Assembly: GCA_015680685.1 (NCBI GenBank)
Contig: MNCI01017754.1
Span: 62,434-126,433 of the forward strand
Source of the DNA: Gnetum montanum
Lineage: Eukaryota; Streptophyta; Gnetopsida; Gnetales; Gnetaceae
Length of the DNA: 64,000 nt
Reading direction: 5' to 3'
Each line of letters begins with the position of its first letter. Position 1 is the first letter of the stretch. The notes beneath the pieces were generated by a model. The model saw only the letters and a program-made list of their open reading frames with translations. It had not been told where the DNA came from and ran no database searches. Below, piece by piece: positions 38,024 through 49,675 of the stretch. A program made the position numbers and the translations under genes.

Positions 38024-40134
38024 TTAGAATGGAGGATACCCCCAATAACTAAATGGTTGAGCATGGCTAGAATTAATAAATGGAAGGTGGGGATCCTTGC
38101 ATTTTGGAAATATTGGGACCTGGTCATACTTACCCCATTGGGGTTCACACACTTGATTAGAGTTGACATAGTGGGGCAAGTTATAAAATGTGGTTAATTT
38201 ATAAGGAGTTGACCCACTATGATACTTGTGACCATAAGATGGTATGCAAGGATCAACTTGTCTCCCCATGTGGAAATATTCATTGGGCCCCATGGTTGTT
38301 GGAGTATTGGGTGGTGACCTTGATAAGGTAACATGAGGCATTGGGTTCGAAGAGGAAGATGCACAACAGTGTTGGATTTGTGCTGAGTTGGCAGATGTAA
38401 TGGTTTCTAAACTATGGTGTCCCTTTCGACGGTCACATATAAAGAAGGGACACCTTCAATGTTGTGAAGGACCTCCACTATTGTTAATAGTAGCAGCACA
38501 AGTAATGTTTACGGGCTGGTGCTGCAATGCAAAATCTTCTGGCATAGCTAGTGGTGATGTAGGAGGGGGTGAAGTATGAGAATATTGAGGTTGAGGAGAA
38601 GTGTAAGNNNNNNNNNNNNNNNNNNNNNNNNNNNNNNNNNNNNNNNNNNNNNNNNNNNNNNNNNNNNNNNNNNNNNNNNNNNNNNNNNNNNNNNNNNNNN
38701 NNNNNNNNNNNNNNNNNNNNNNNNNNNNNNNNNNNNNNNNNNNNNNNNNNNNNNNNNNNNNNNNNNNNNNNNNNNNNNNNNNNNNNNNNNNNNNNNNNNN
38801 NNNNNNNNNNNNNNNNNNNNNNNNNNNNNNNNNNNNNNNNNNNNNNNNNNNNNNNNNNNNNNNNNNNNNNNNNNNNNNNNNNNNNNNNNNNNNNNNNNNN
38901 NNNNNNNNNNNNNNNNNNNNNNNNNNNNNNNNNNNNNNNNNNNNNNNNNNNNNNNNNNNNNNNNNNNNNNNNNNNNNNNNNNNNNNNNNNNNNNNNNNNN
39001 NNNNNNNNNNNNNNNNNNNNNNNNNNNNNNNNNNNNNNNNNNNNNNNNNNNNNNNNNNNNNNNNNNNNNNNNNNNNNNNNNNNNNNNNNNNNNNNNNNNN
39101 NNNNNNNNNNNNNNNNNNNNNNNNNNNNNNNNNNNNNNNNNNNNNNNNNNNNNNNNNNNNNNNNNNNNNNNNNNNNNNNNNNNNNNNNNNNNNNNNNNNN
39201 NNNNNNNNNNNNNNNNNNNNNNNNNNNNNNNNNNNNNNNNNNNNNNNNNNNNNNNNNNNNNNNNNNNNNNNNNNNNNNNNNNNNNNNNNNNNNNNNNNNN
39301 NNNNNNNNNNNNNNNNNNNNNNNNNNNNNNNNNNNNNNNNNNNNNNNNNNNNNNNNNNNNNNNNNNNNNNNNNNNNNNNNNNNNNNNNNNNNNNNNGAGT
39401 TGATGGGTTCGTAGCTCATATAGTTGACCTTGGGCATACATCCCTAGGGTCTCCCTTGTTTCATTACAAATCCCATCTATGATATGGTACATTAGCCTAT
39501 CCTCGGAGAACCCATGGCCTAGGCAGTTGTTTAACAGTGCATAATATCTTTCTATGGCCATGTCCAAGGGTTCATGTTATGCTTGTTTCCATTCTTGGAT
39601 TTGTCTCCTCAAGGCTAACAGTCTCGCATAGGTTTGATATCTTTCGTTGAAAAATTCTACCATTGTCGGCAAACATCGAATTGATTTTGGTTTTAATGAC
39701 CTATACCATACTTTTTCTTGGCCAACGAGTGTCAAAGGAAAGAGCTTAAGATTTTTCCACCCATTATCAATATTGTTCCATGTACAGGCATCGTAGAAGG
39801 CTTGAAAATGTTGTTGCGGATCTAAATCATAGCCTCTTGAAAACTTGGGAAAGTTGTTTAAATCGTGCTTGGGTAGACAACTCTCTTTACGATGCCTACG
39901 GGAGATTCGAATAGCCTCTTGTATATGTGTTAAGCTTGTAGTGGCTAGTGGGGGTTCATCTTCATCTTTTAAGTTATACCTTCATGTGTTGGGATGACGT
40001 TGCTTTCGTTCATGTTTATAAGAAACCCCCACTTCAGGTTGTGTACTCCAATCTTCATCGTCATATAGTTCGTTGGTTCTCCAATGAGCTTCCTCACTAG
40101 ATGTGGCATTATTATCATCTTGTAGGAGAGGCAT
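38024..40134 (-). pseudogene. gag of Ath-3, interrupted by an N gap
   Basis: The minus-strand start at 40134 opens MPLLQDDNNATSSEEAHWRT. The core contains DPQQHFQAFYDACTWNN, LKLFPLTLVGQEKVWYRSL and FFNERYQTYARLLALRRQ, the layout of a retrotransposon gag capsid domain (PF03732-like: alpha-helical, L-LFP-TL---A--W). A stop interrupts the frame near 40004 and another follows EWKQA. After it AIERYYALLNNCLGHGFSE continues to TRETLGMYAQGQLYELRTH at the gap. The zinc knuckle falls in the gap. Beyond it the proline/histidine-rich tail ends CEPQWGKYDQVPIF ... YWGYPPF-stop at 38024. Such a gag would form virus-like particles around element RNA. Confidence 0.8.
38608..39396. other. Assembly gap (789 N)
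   Basis: Run of N inside the gag of Ath-3. By alignment with Ath-5 it should contain the gag knuckle region. Frames called across it are artefacts. Confidence 1.
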
Positions 40135-40257
40135 GATTGTGAAATTGTGTGTGAATTTGTATGTGACTTTTTATAATTATTTCTTTTTAAAAGATATATC
40201 GTTAAGTCCTTGTTACAACAATCTTGTATGATGTAACTAATCAAAATAACTAGCACC

Positions 40258-40276
40258 ATCCCTGGTAGTGGCGCCA
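40258..40276 (-). promoter_or_regulatory. Primer binding site of Ath-3, tRNA-Asp type
   Basis: The minus strand reads TGGCGCCACTACCAGGGAT, one base from the LTR. The expected tRNA-Asp complement is TGGCGCCGTTGCCGGGGAT, so the first seven bases are intact. Confidence 0.8.
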
Positions 40277-40277
40277 A

Positions 40278-41167
40278 TGATGAGCGGCTAGGTACTCCTA
40301 CACTCAACCATATGAATACGAGTGTTCACGCACGATCTGGTTGAACTTTTTGGATAGGCTAGTTTTGGTATCTAGATAGTTACACGTTGATCGTAGTTCG
40401 CTATCTTCCCACCTAGACTAGTATTTTCTTTGTCACGTATGGTTTAGTCCAGAGTGAGGCGTATGATGTGATCCTAAACTATTGCTACTCCTAGAGACAA
40501 TGGAGAATAATATTGATTAAACTAATGAGTAATAGGAAATGAGATCTAATTTAACCTAAGTGCGATGAGCATCCATTCCTTAATCATCTATACACATCTT
40601 GGACCTCGTGCACGACTACTGCTGGTGTTACCAAGCATAGATCCTAGGTACGCTTCTGGGTTACCAAGTAGTCACAATTGAATGCTCATGATTAAGTCGT
40701 ACTCATTCCGCATTTAACAATAGGAATAGTAAATGACGATAAAAAAATATTAACTAAGAGAATAATAAATAACAATAACAATTAACAATAATAATTAAAC
40801 TATTAAAACTAAGTGAATACTACAATGATGAAGTAATCTCGATCTTTATTTCCGGTCATGTCTGCATCCAAGTACATCACACTCGAATAAAGGTTCCGTA
40901 TAATTACAAGCATCACACTGCAGGCATGCACTTAGGAAAATAATCTAACTCCTACAGAAACAAAATGCAAGGGTTTCGCTACAACTACTCAAAGCCTCTA
41001 AATGAGGCGGAAGGCCCTCTTATATATAGGCCAGGATCGGCGGCTGCGTAAACGGGGCCACATCGACGCAGGAAGGCTACGTCAACGGGGTCGTGTCGAC
41101 GCAGTCATGTATACGGGGCCCTGTATACATGGCCTAGTCGACGCATCAACTATATAGCACTTCATCA
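40278..41167 (-). repeat. 5' LTR of Ath-3 (sense minus)
   Basis: 890 bases, colinear with 35209-36097. Its U3 palindrome is at 41107-41130, centred on GGGGCCC, at the same position as the palindrome in the other LTR. The promoter box reads TATATATA on the minus strand near 41021-41028. Confidence 0.9.
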
Positions 41168-41172
41168 CATTT
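41168..41172. repeat. Target site duplication CATTT (right) of Ath-3
   Basis: Exact match to 35204-35208. Confidence 0.9.
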
Positions 41173-41179
41173 CTTAAGT

Positions 41180-41280
41180 AAATAATGAAAAAGCCTCACA
41201 TATTTTTTAAGTGGATGAGCTAAGGCTCAAACCTAGCCTTAAAACTTAAATGTAGGCACTTTCCATTATTCCAAATACTA
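41180..41280 (-). repeat. SINE-like copy 4, minus strand
   Basis: On the minus strand TTTGGAATAATGGAAAGTGC, an AGTTTTAAGGCTAGGTTTGAGCC-type box-B segment and a TCATCCACTT tail follow the same order as copy 3. It lies just outside the other end of Ath-3. Confidence 0.45.
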
Positions 41281-42499
41281 GCTACTCATTGTTTTCTATA
41301 TAAACATAATTAAAATTATTGGTTATTAAGTATTCAACATGTCAAATTTCTAGTAATAATTTTTTTGGTTTTATTTATCTATTAGTTAAATGTTATTTTT
41401 CAATGAATATGATACTCTATTATGGTTTATTATGTGATGAGTGTTTCAAAGCATTTTTACTTGCTTTAAAAAAAATGGACTTTTCAAAGAACATTATATG
41501 CTCACTTTGGCTACTTTCATGGCCAGTCTTTTAAGAAATTCCCAAAAAAATTGTTTACCTTTCCTCGGAGCATTATGAAAAGGTTTAGGACTAGAACACC
41601 TCATTAAGTTTATTTTGAAATAAAGCAACAATTATATGGAGAAGCTTCCATGATATGTTGAAAAGAAAAACAAAGGATTCAGTTTAGAAATATGAGAAAA
41701 GAATGAGATACACTATCATCATCATCTTATCCTTGTAATAAAATAATTTTTCTTGCATGAGTTACAATACATTATATATTTGAAATTTAAATTTTATTAC
41801 ATTTGAAGACTTATGGCATCTATTAGATAAATATTAGATTTTCATGGTAGAAAAACATAGACTTTACAAATTGATCAAACATTAATGAGCACAACAAAAA
41901 TAGATCAAATAATCTTTTTATTACAATATTTTTACATTATTTCAAATCGGTAGTCATAGCATAGAAAAGAAAAACATGCAACTTATTCTCAAGGACTTAT
42001 GATGTATACAACCTACAAGTGCATTCTTCTCCGATGAGTTACATATATCTTTTACTTTTAATTCCTAGTTGATGAAAACTTAAGCAAAGCTTGTTGAAGG
42101 AACTCTAATACTTTACTAGAATAGCACCTTAGAGATAATTAGCTTCTGCATCTAGCTTATTAGATCTAATGTGATATTAATAATATTGTTTCTTACCTTG
42201 TACATTATATCACAATTATGTTAGAACCTTCTCCTTGACTAACTAGTGAATATGCTTTGGATTTTACTACACTTTCTCCCAAGAAACATTTCATTTTCTC
42301 AACCATTTCATTTCTTAAAAATAACAATTGTGATATTGTGAATTCTTAAGAACTATTTTAGAGAATTTTTCTTGCCTTGAAATACACAAGCTATGAGTGT
42401 ATACAATGAATTAACATAAGGCTTCTACTTCTAAAAATAATAAATCAAATTCATGTAATAACATTAAGTAAGGTATTTGCATCTTCCCCTATAGCTCAT
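41281..42499. other. Unassigned AT-rich DNA
   Basis: No recognisable gene. The part next to the LINE may be its 3' untranslated end. Confidence 0.4.
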
Positions 42500-45480
42500 C
42501 AAGAAGAAAAGGTTTTGTCCCCTTTCAATATCTTTCCAAAGTTTAACATTGAGTCGAGGTTCCAAATAGCACATCCATATAATATAGTTGAAAATTTTGT
42601 TTTCTAACCTTCTAAGCCTAGAGTCCTAAATCGTTGCACTTACTTTTGAAAGCATATAAATCCTTAAAACCTTCTAATATTCTTTCTTTGATGTACTTTT
42701 CCCACCTATAATTATCCATATAAATGAGACTTAAATATTTAAAATAATTTACTATTTGGACATTAGTACCTCCAAAATGGAAGTTAAAATAACTATTTCT
42801 TGTAGTCTAGATCATCAATTTGGTTTTATCCACATTTATGTGAAGACCAAATGAACAATAATAATTTTCTAAAATTTGCAACACATTTTGCATATCTTTT
42901 GCAATAGTGGAGATCAAGGCCACATCATTTGTGTATAAAATAAAATTCATTGCTTGGGATCCAATTTTGATAGCATGACTATCTTGCCTTTTACATAGCC
43001 ATTCTTGCATTTCATCAATAAAGATCCAAAGAAAGTTAGAAAGAGTGGACAGGCTTGCTTCACTCCAATTTTGCTTTAGAATTAAAATTTTTGCTTTGAA
43101 TTGTTGTTTATAATTTCCATAATCACTTTCTCATATAATCATTAATTTGCTACAACCAATGCTAAAAAGAGGCCAATTTTATGTAAGCACAACCAAAGAT
43201 TTGTGCAAACCATTGAATCTTATGATTTTGCAAAATTAATAAAATAAAAAAAATTATTAGGATTTTTTGCAAACTTCACATAGTGTTTGAGAGTAACTAA
43301 GTGATCAATAATGGAGTGATTTTTTTTAACACCTACTTGACATCTTGCCCTAACCTAGTTAACTTTAGCATAAGAATTAATTCTCTTTTTGATAGAGTTC
43401 TCAATAACCTCGCAAAAATATTACTCACAATAATCATTTGATAATTATTCAAATTATTTTTATCCCCCTTTTTATATAACAAATTTATGTTACTAGTTTT
43501 TCAATTTTTTAATCCTTGATCCATTACTAAATTTCTTAATGAACAACAAGTTCTACCCACTTTGATAATTATGCATATAAATCATTGAATCTATATCTTT
43601 GCTAGATGCTAGCTTTTTTATACCTTTTGTGATTTTCTCAAGAGTAAATTCAAGAGGTTCTTGATGTACAACTATAGTAGAATTATCATCTTCTCTTTTA
43701 AATAGTTTATTTTAAAATGATCATACATCTTGAAAATAAAAAATTAAATGATAAAGAAGATATGTGTTGAAAATACTACCAAAACTTTCTAGGATGCTTT
43801 TTAATGGTATAATCAAATTATTCTTGTTGCTTCATGATAAATTTCCTCTTTTGATTCTAATCAAGCATATATATGCAATAAGTAAATGTTATCTATATTT
43901 CGAATTTCCATTTGTAAATTCTATCTAGTTTGTATCCAATCCTCATCAAACCAAGTCTTCTAAATACCTTGTTGTTGTGAATGCATAACTTTCTTAGCTG
44001 TTATAAACAAAATTTGCTCAAGATTCTTATGATGTTCTTCAAGATTCCATTTGTTACATGGTGAATCCATTTTTCTCCTTGATTTTTGGGTTAACAGTGT
44101 ACTAAATGTTTTTAACATATTTTATGTTGTGTGAGAAGAAATTTTAATTTAGAACAAAAACTCTAAATGATGATGCGAGACACCAGCAAATCTTCTTCAA
44201 CTTTCAATTCCTTAATGCATTTAATATCTTCATTAGAACATAAATGCAAATTAGTGCAAACCTTATCTTGATGTCTTGGGAAAGTAAATGTTGAACATTG
44301 AGAAAAATTGGCAAGGCCATTAGAGATGAGAAGATCAAAAATTTTTGTTAACTCTAATAGTTGTTAACTCATTTTGTTAATATTGCCATTTACAAAATGT
44401 TGCACCCAGATATGAACTTAATGTCTAAACTACCAACATTATGTTGTCATTGAATAATTTCTATTTGTTATGAATCTATCCTTGCATTAAAATCTCCACA
44501 AATAAGCACCAAGTATTTTGCTAAAAATTCTATAATATCTCTGACTAAAAACTAAAAGGGACAAACATAAGATAACTTTATATTATCATATAATATAGCA
44601 TCTATAGGTGCAAAATAGCATTTGGCAAAGAAAGCATAAACATATTATCACAAAATTTTAAGCCAAATGTATTGTTTAAAATGATCAATTTTTTCTAAAA
44701 TCACACATCTTTCAAGAGATTTTCTTACTAACACTAAAATACCACCAAAAGGTCTTTATCTCTTCACCCTACTTTTGTATTTGTTGCAACAAATTTAATA
44801 AATCTAGGAATAATGTAATCTACAAAATGAATATATTCCCAAGTTTCAACAAGCTATCAAAGAAACTAATGTTATTCAATGAAATAATTTTATTTGTAAT
44901 TCCATTATCTATATTAATAAATCCATAATGAAAAGAGCTTATGCATTTTTCAATAGTTTTTGGAATACTACTTCTATGTTGTTAACAATTTATGTATGCA
45001 ACAAGACCCTTTTCATGTATTCCTTAACTTTTTTTTATTGTTCAACCTTTTCTACAAGTTCCTTCTTAGTGAGATCTTTGTTGTTCTACACTCGTTGGTC
45101 ATGTTCACTTTGCTTTCAAGTGCCTATGGTGTTGGCACACTGCTCTTTGCCTTATATGTTACTAACCTTAAAGAGTTTTTTAAGTAGTTCACCTAGCACC
45201 CTAAAAACTTTTACAATGTTTGGAAGAATAATATGCATATCCTTGATGATTTTTTTAACGTCCTTAATTCAATCTACATATTTTTCACTTTCATGCTTTG
45301 GGATACTAACAACGTGCAAATTTGTTTTCTTTGCTTGTTTTTCATCTTGTTGTTTCAATACTTTCACAATCACTGAATCCATCTTTAACATTGTTACTTT
45401 ACCATTAGATTCATTTTTATTTTCTTCAATTTTGGCTTTAAGCATAGCTAATTTTTGTAAAATCTACTCACTATCCCTTT
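42500..45480 (-). pseudogene. LINE with ORF1-like, endonuclease and RT parts, minus strand
   Basis: On the minus strand from 45480: a lysine-rich coiled-coil-like stretch, then TNLHVVSIPKHESEKYVD and IKDVKKIIKDMHI, then IVKVFRVLG. This resembles the RNA-binding core of L1 ORF1 proteins of the Transposase_22 type. Next come endonuclease pieces: FGGILVLVRKSLERC (about 44705-44752) and KYLVLICGDFNARIDS (about 44472-44519, with GDFN intact). Then RT: GVKQACPLFLTFFG, a frameshift, IFIDEMQEWLCKRQD and FILYTNDVALIS (about 42900-42940), where the YADD box reads YTND. INVDKTKLMI, YFKYLSLIYMDNYRWEKYI and FSTILYGCAIWNLDS (near 42560) follow. The order is that of a full LINE, with many stops. The LYGC-W and IDE--EWL blocks are unlike the common Cin4/BNR L1 of flowering plants. 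Confidence 0.75.
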
Positions 45481-46689
45481 GAGAAATTTTAGAATCCTTT
45501 TTTCCTTTAATCTTATTCTCAAAAGTTAATTATGATTTAAAGAGTTTTTTCATTTTTTAAATTGCAGCTAACAAAGCCATTTTGTTTGCCAATTCTTTAT
45601 TTTGCACAAAAACATCAGCTAATAAAGCAATTATGTCATCATGAAAATGAAATCCATGGAAAGAATAAAAAGCTATGGTGATTTAAGTACGAACTGAACT
45701 TTAAATAGGACAAGCAAGGAGTCATAATAATCCTAATAGCTAACCACATTATTCCAATCCAAAAAAAATAAGATAAATCGATGCTCTAACTATAGCATGA
45801 CATTACAAGAATGATGTTGATATCAATACTCCCATGCTGGCACAAGGCCATGTTTGAATAAGTTTTAGTCCCATGATAATTATAAATCCTATGGTTTTAA
45901 CTCATTCAAGTTATATGTATGAGTTGCATAGATTAAACTCAATAGTAATACCTTCATTGATTTTGTTTATAATACAATTTACAATATATGATTCTAGTTG
46001 AGGTACAATAGTATAGTAAGTTGGCTACCCAAAGAGGGTTTGTGCTACTTGAAGCTAGACAGCTGTGGGGGTAAATGTCCCACTTTTCTTTTTAAGGTTA
46101 GTTGAATATCAATTACGTCTCCACCCTGCACTTTCATTTTACTCGAGTATGAATAGACAAGTCACGTGAATGGATAGCCTAACCCCTTTTTTAATCTTTC
46201 ATTGACGTTAATATTTGTTCCATTTATTAAATCTCTCAGATCCTCAGTGATAGACGAAGACAAATTTGGCATTAAAGAAAAATTATACATCCTGTAGCAT
46301 ACACAACAATCAATCAGGTTTCTACGGTCACAAACACCTATGAAGCGTAACAGGGGAGAAATGTGACAAGTCGAAGAAGTGGGAAACGTATAAACCAAAA
46401 GCATTGAATTTGTAGCTGATTTTGCATAGTATACTACAGGACCAGTAGCTTCTCAATACACAAAACAAAACAAAACAGATAGAAATCATGCTACTTTAAC
46501 AGACAAAATACCATCCCCACCCTGAAAATCATCGTAAAATCAACTTTAAGCAAACACCATCTTTACACATGAAAATTCCTTTGTTTATGGGTTCGATTCG
46601 TTTAATTATGAATTTTAAAAAATATATACATATATGTACTGTAAAGAGAATTCTAGAATCCCTACATCTCAGGGACATAATAGAGATTT
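45481..46689. other. Unassigned; small minus-strand frame at 46162-46404
   Basis: 45481-45680 is probably the 5' end of the LINE. The 80-residue minus frame 46162-46404 (ending ERLKKGLGYPFT) matches no family I know, and a CACGTG occurs near 46164. There is not enough evidence for a gene. Confidence 0.35.
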
Positions 46690-47150
46690 CGGTTTCAACT
46701 TCAGAAGATCATGGCGTTGAGGCTAACGCGTGTCGTACTGGCCCTCTCTGAGCTTGGCTAGTCCAAGTCCTTTGATAGACTGTAGACCAGGTGGACGCGG
46801 TGTTTGTCTTGTTCGGGTTCGACCGCCACCTTGGCCATACTGATCAACATCGTGGTCATGGTGCGTCTCCACTTGGTAGGGGTGTAGCCTGTGATTATTT
46901 CATTTTACTTGCTTCGTGATGGCTTGCGTGTGCTGGATGAGTACGTTCTGTTTCTGGAGGGCGACGTGCTCCGGCTGGTGGTGTGGGTTGGCATCGTTTG
47001 TGGCCTCCAACAGCAACATTGGCTTGGGCAGCATGATCATCAACTATAACGTAACGGTTGTTGATTGTTGCCGCATTTTGCTTCCCGCCCTGTGGGATCA
47101 AGCCATGCGATCATGCAAACCTCTTGGGTGGCCATGTGTGGCACACTGAA
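46690..47150. other. GC-richer island of unknown origin
   Basis: Base composition rises clearly above the AT-rich surroundings, with words such as GTGGACGCGG, GGGTTCGACCGCCACC and GAGGGCGACGTGCTCCGGC. Open frames exist on both strands (minus 46895-47101, plus 46916-47149). Neither has a recognisable domain. The minus frame is rich in Pro, Arg, Gln and His and could be a gag linker from an unrelated element. Confidence 0.45.
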
Positions 47151-48110
47151 ACCCTGACTAGGCTTCCAAAACCTAATCACAACTATCGTCCTTAAAATAA
47201 ATCCTCTTCTAGAAAGGATTTTTGCTATATATCTATTCTTTATTCTTTTGTCAAAGACTATAACTACATTATGTTATGTTTTAAGAAACAAAGATAAAAC
47301 GTTTGATATTCTTTATTTTCTTTCAGTAGTTTCACTTTCACTTTTGTGAGGTTTGGTGTGCAGGTTTCTAGGGGAGTAGAAGAGGCAAAAGTTGAGGTAG
47401 CAACATAGGGAGATGAGAAAAAGTTAGAACTAATAAAACCTTCTTCATAGTTAGAAGTAAAGGGGATTTGGTGGCTAGAAAGGGAAAATCTCAAGAATCC
47501 TTTATTGGATTTCCTTACTAAACTAGTCTTGGAGGTGCTTCCAGAAGGAGTTCAGTGAGGAGTTATGGATAGATCCAAGAGCCAGAGGGTGTAGACTTGT
47601 TAGATGAGGTGTGCTTCTTAGAGACATGGGCAAACAAGCTTGTACAAGTGGCTATCTATTTTGCTAATTAGATCTAGTGCTCAATTTTGAGCCAAGTCTT
47701 TTGCTAAAACCTTTCTTTATTATTCTTGCAAGTTAGAGCTTTAATCTATGTTGCATGATAAAAGTTTCAAATATAAAGCCTCTTTTTGTATTTGAAGTTA
47801 ATGAGTTTTCAGTTACTTTAAACTTTTATTTGCTAAGCTTGTTTATTGAACATCCATTTATTTTCCTAGTTAAGTTACTAATTCAAATAACTATTTTATT
47901 TAAATTTCCTTGTTAAAGTTATTTAAAATTATCAACATTGTTTTTACCTGTTAAAGCACCATGTTGCCCTTTCTAGCTAAGACTATTCCCAAGTTTCCAT
48001 ACAAAAAACACCCTAGGCAATAGTCTCTTAAATGATGTCTGTAGTTAGTCAATAATCCTATACTTTCCCAAAGTTTGTAAAGAACTTGATGTTGAGTTTT
48101 CATTCTGTCA
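47151..48110 (+). other. Internal 3' region of Ath-4, non-coding
   Basis: The last 70 bases before the LTR (TACTTTCCCAAAGTTTGTAA to CATTCTGTCATGGGG) align with the end of the Ath-6 internal region near 62240-62300, so this is element DNA. Farther upstream I recognise nothing and find no matching 5' LTR. Confidence 0.5.
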
Positions 48111-48118
48111 TGGGGATA

Positions 48119-48987
48119 TGATAAGTTGCATTGTTGGGCTGCATCAATGGGATGTCGTCAACATGACCCCATCGATGGGATCTCGTCGACGTGATCCCAT
48201 CGACATAGGGTTTGACTCGTTGATGTGTACCTCTCGACAAGGCACCCTACTGTCACCTATAAATGTGCATGTACCCATCACATTTATGGAAATCTTTTCA
48301 TAGTTGTAGCAAAGCACTTTTAGTTTTTCCATTTGAGAGTTAGAATATTTTTTGAGTGATTGCAGTTGAAGTCAAAGATTGTACAGATCTTTATTTGAGC
48401 ACTGTTGTACCTGAGAACTTTAGTATGGATGACAATAAAGACAAGCTTTTTTGATAAAACCTTGTAGAACTTGGAATAGATTAATTATTTCCTTAAGTAT
48501 TTAATACTCATGCAATTTACTTTAATATTTTAAAGTAGTTAATTAATTGATTAAATAGCAAACATAAGTACAATCACTTTGAGCATACACTTAGTGTTTG
48601 GTAATCCTAGTAGCGCTTAACACTTGGTAACCTAGTGGTGCTATAACATGTTTAGGATGTGTATGGCAAGTGGAAACGGATGCTTATGTTAGGATTACTT
48701 AGATATTAGTTAGTTATTGGATTAGTTAAACATTTATATACTTTATTCTTTTTCTTAGATGACTTAAAGCATAAAAGATAAAATGATAAAAATCACATGC
48801 CTCAATTATACTTAACCATACCCTTGTACTTCACAAGTGGAACTGGGAAGACAATGACTATAATGGTTAGATTCACCTCCTAGAACCAGTGTACTCAGAA
48901 ACCTAAAATCTTTGGAATTCGACCTGATCGCTGAGTGAATGCTAGTGATTTTTATGGTTGAACGTAGGGTATACTCACTGCTCATCA
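48119..48987 (+). repeat. 3' LTR of an Athila-like element (Ath-4)
   Basis: Preceded by the PPT-like TCATGGGGATA. Starts TGATAAGTTGC and ends CTGCTCATCA. U3 has a perfect palindrome CCCATCGATGGG (48168-48179), overlapped by a 28-base palindrome with one mismatched pair (48174-48201, centre GTCGAC). TATAAAT is at 48258-48264 and AATAAA at 48434-48439. The U5 end has ATGGTTGAACGTAGGGTATA. Because PPT and internal sequence precede it, it is the right end of a truncated element rather than a solo LTR. Confidence 0.75.
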
Positions 48988-49084
48988 GGATCCTAATATT
49001 TTTTTTCATATCATCGCATTGATCAACTTGTAAGAATGATGAGTTTGCACTATCACACAGAGGATGGTGGATAATGATTAATGA

Positions 49085-49600
49085 ATTATTATATGCAGGG
49101 TATTATTTTATGTGCCAAATGGGTGATTAAATGCTTATATGGTAGAGAGCTTTGGAAGCTTCTCTTTTAGAAGCACATTTAGATGGATAAGCCTAGAGGT
49201 AGTGGTTACTAGAGAGATACTCATTTTTTTAATTGGATCCTTTTTCCAAAAGGCACTACTATATCAAGATCTTTTGTCATAAAGCGTATTTAGAAGGCTT
49301 GGAGTTTTATCAATGATTTTTAAAAGCTTCAATAATATTATTATCTCTACCTCTCTGCTCAATAATATTTTTCCTTGGTGGCTTCCAATTAATAATGAAC
49401 CATGGGTTATTAAGTGTCCATGCTTTTGTATTACATGGTGTAAGTTTGACATTTCCTCCCTATTATCTCTTTTCTTGCATAATTGATGAATTACTTGGTC
49501 TAAGTGTTAAAGTCTCTATGAAATTAATGTTTCTAAAAAGCCTACATTTTTTTATCTATTGGATAGTTTGGATAGAAGTGTAGTAGTTCAAGATTCTCAT
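49085..49600 (+). pseudogene. L1-type ORF2 C-terminal fragment
   Basis: Pieces in successive frames read CAKWVIKCLYGRELWKLLF, then FPKGTTISRSFVIKRIWKAW, then a NNEPWVIK region. This follows the plant L1 C-terminal pattern (AKW ... FW--IWKAW ... N--LWW). It is interrupted by the insertion of Ath-5 at 49676. Confidence 0.5.
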
Positions 49601-49675
49601 AATGGTTTTCTTGATTTCTCTTGGATTAATGGCCATCATGTTTTTTCATATTGGTTCAAAATTATGTAGACTCTT

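Larger units (their letters stand above)
35209..41167 (-). mobile_element. Athila-like gag-carrying LTR retrotransposon (Ath-3)
   Basis: Two LTRs (35209-36097 and 40278-41167) begin TGATGAGCGG and end TTCATCA, with the perfect duplication CATTT outside. PBS and gag show that it is transcribed on the minus strand. Order in the sense direction is LTR, PBS (40276 to 40258), gag (from 40134), the N gap, the proline-rich gag C-terminus ending at 38024, non-coding DNA, an ORF2 start at 36707, PPT and LTR. No pol domain is seen. The LTR pair differs by many substitutions but stays alignable end to end. It inserted among SINE-like copies. Confidence 0.9.

Noticed and set aside
38484-39567. Long frames across N runs (also at 60655-61097)
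   Set aside because: They are open only because N is translated as X. Only the minus-strand gag part next to the first gap is real.
44928-45482. 184-residue plus-strand open frame
   Set aside because: It lies antisense to the ORF1-like region of the minus-strand LINE and has a low-complexity Phe/Ser/Leu composition, so it is a shadow frame.
46162-46404. 80-residue minus-strand frame as an exon
   Set aside because: It reads plausibly, but no family is recognised and neighbouring exons are absent.
48118-48332. Opposed small frames encoding similar peptides on both strands
   Set aside because: They arise because the U3 palindromes read the same on both strands; this is promoter DNA.
48119-48992. 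Ath-4 as a solo LTR
   Set aside because: A PPT and internal sequence homologous to Ath-6 precede it, and no flanking duplication (GGATC on the right) was found on the left.
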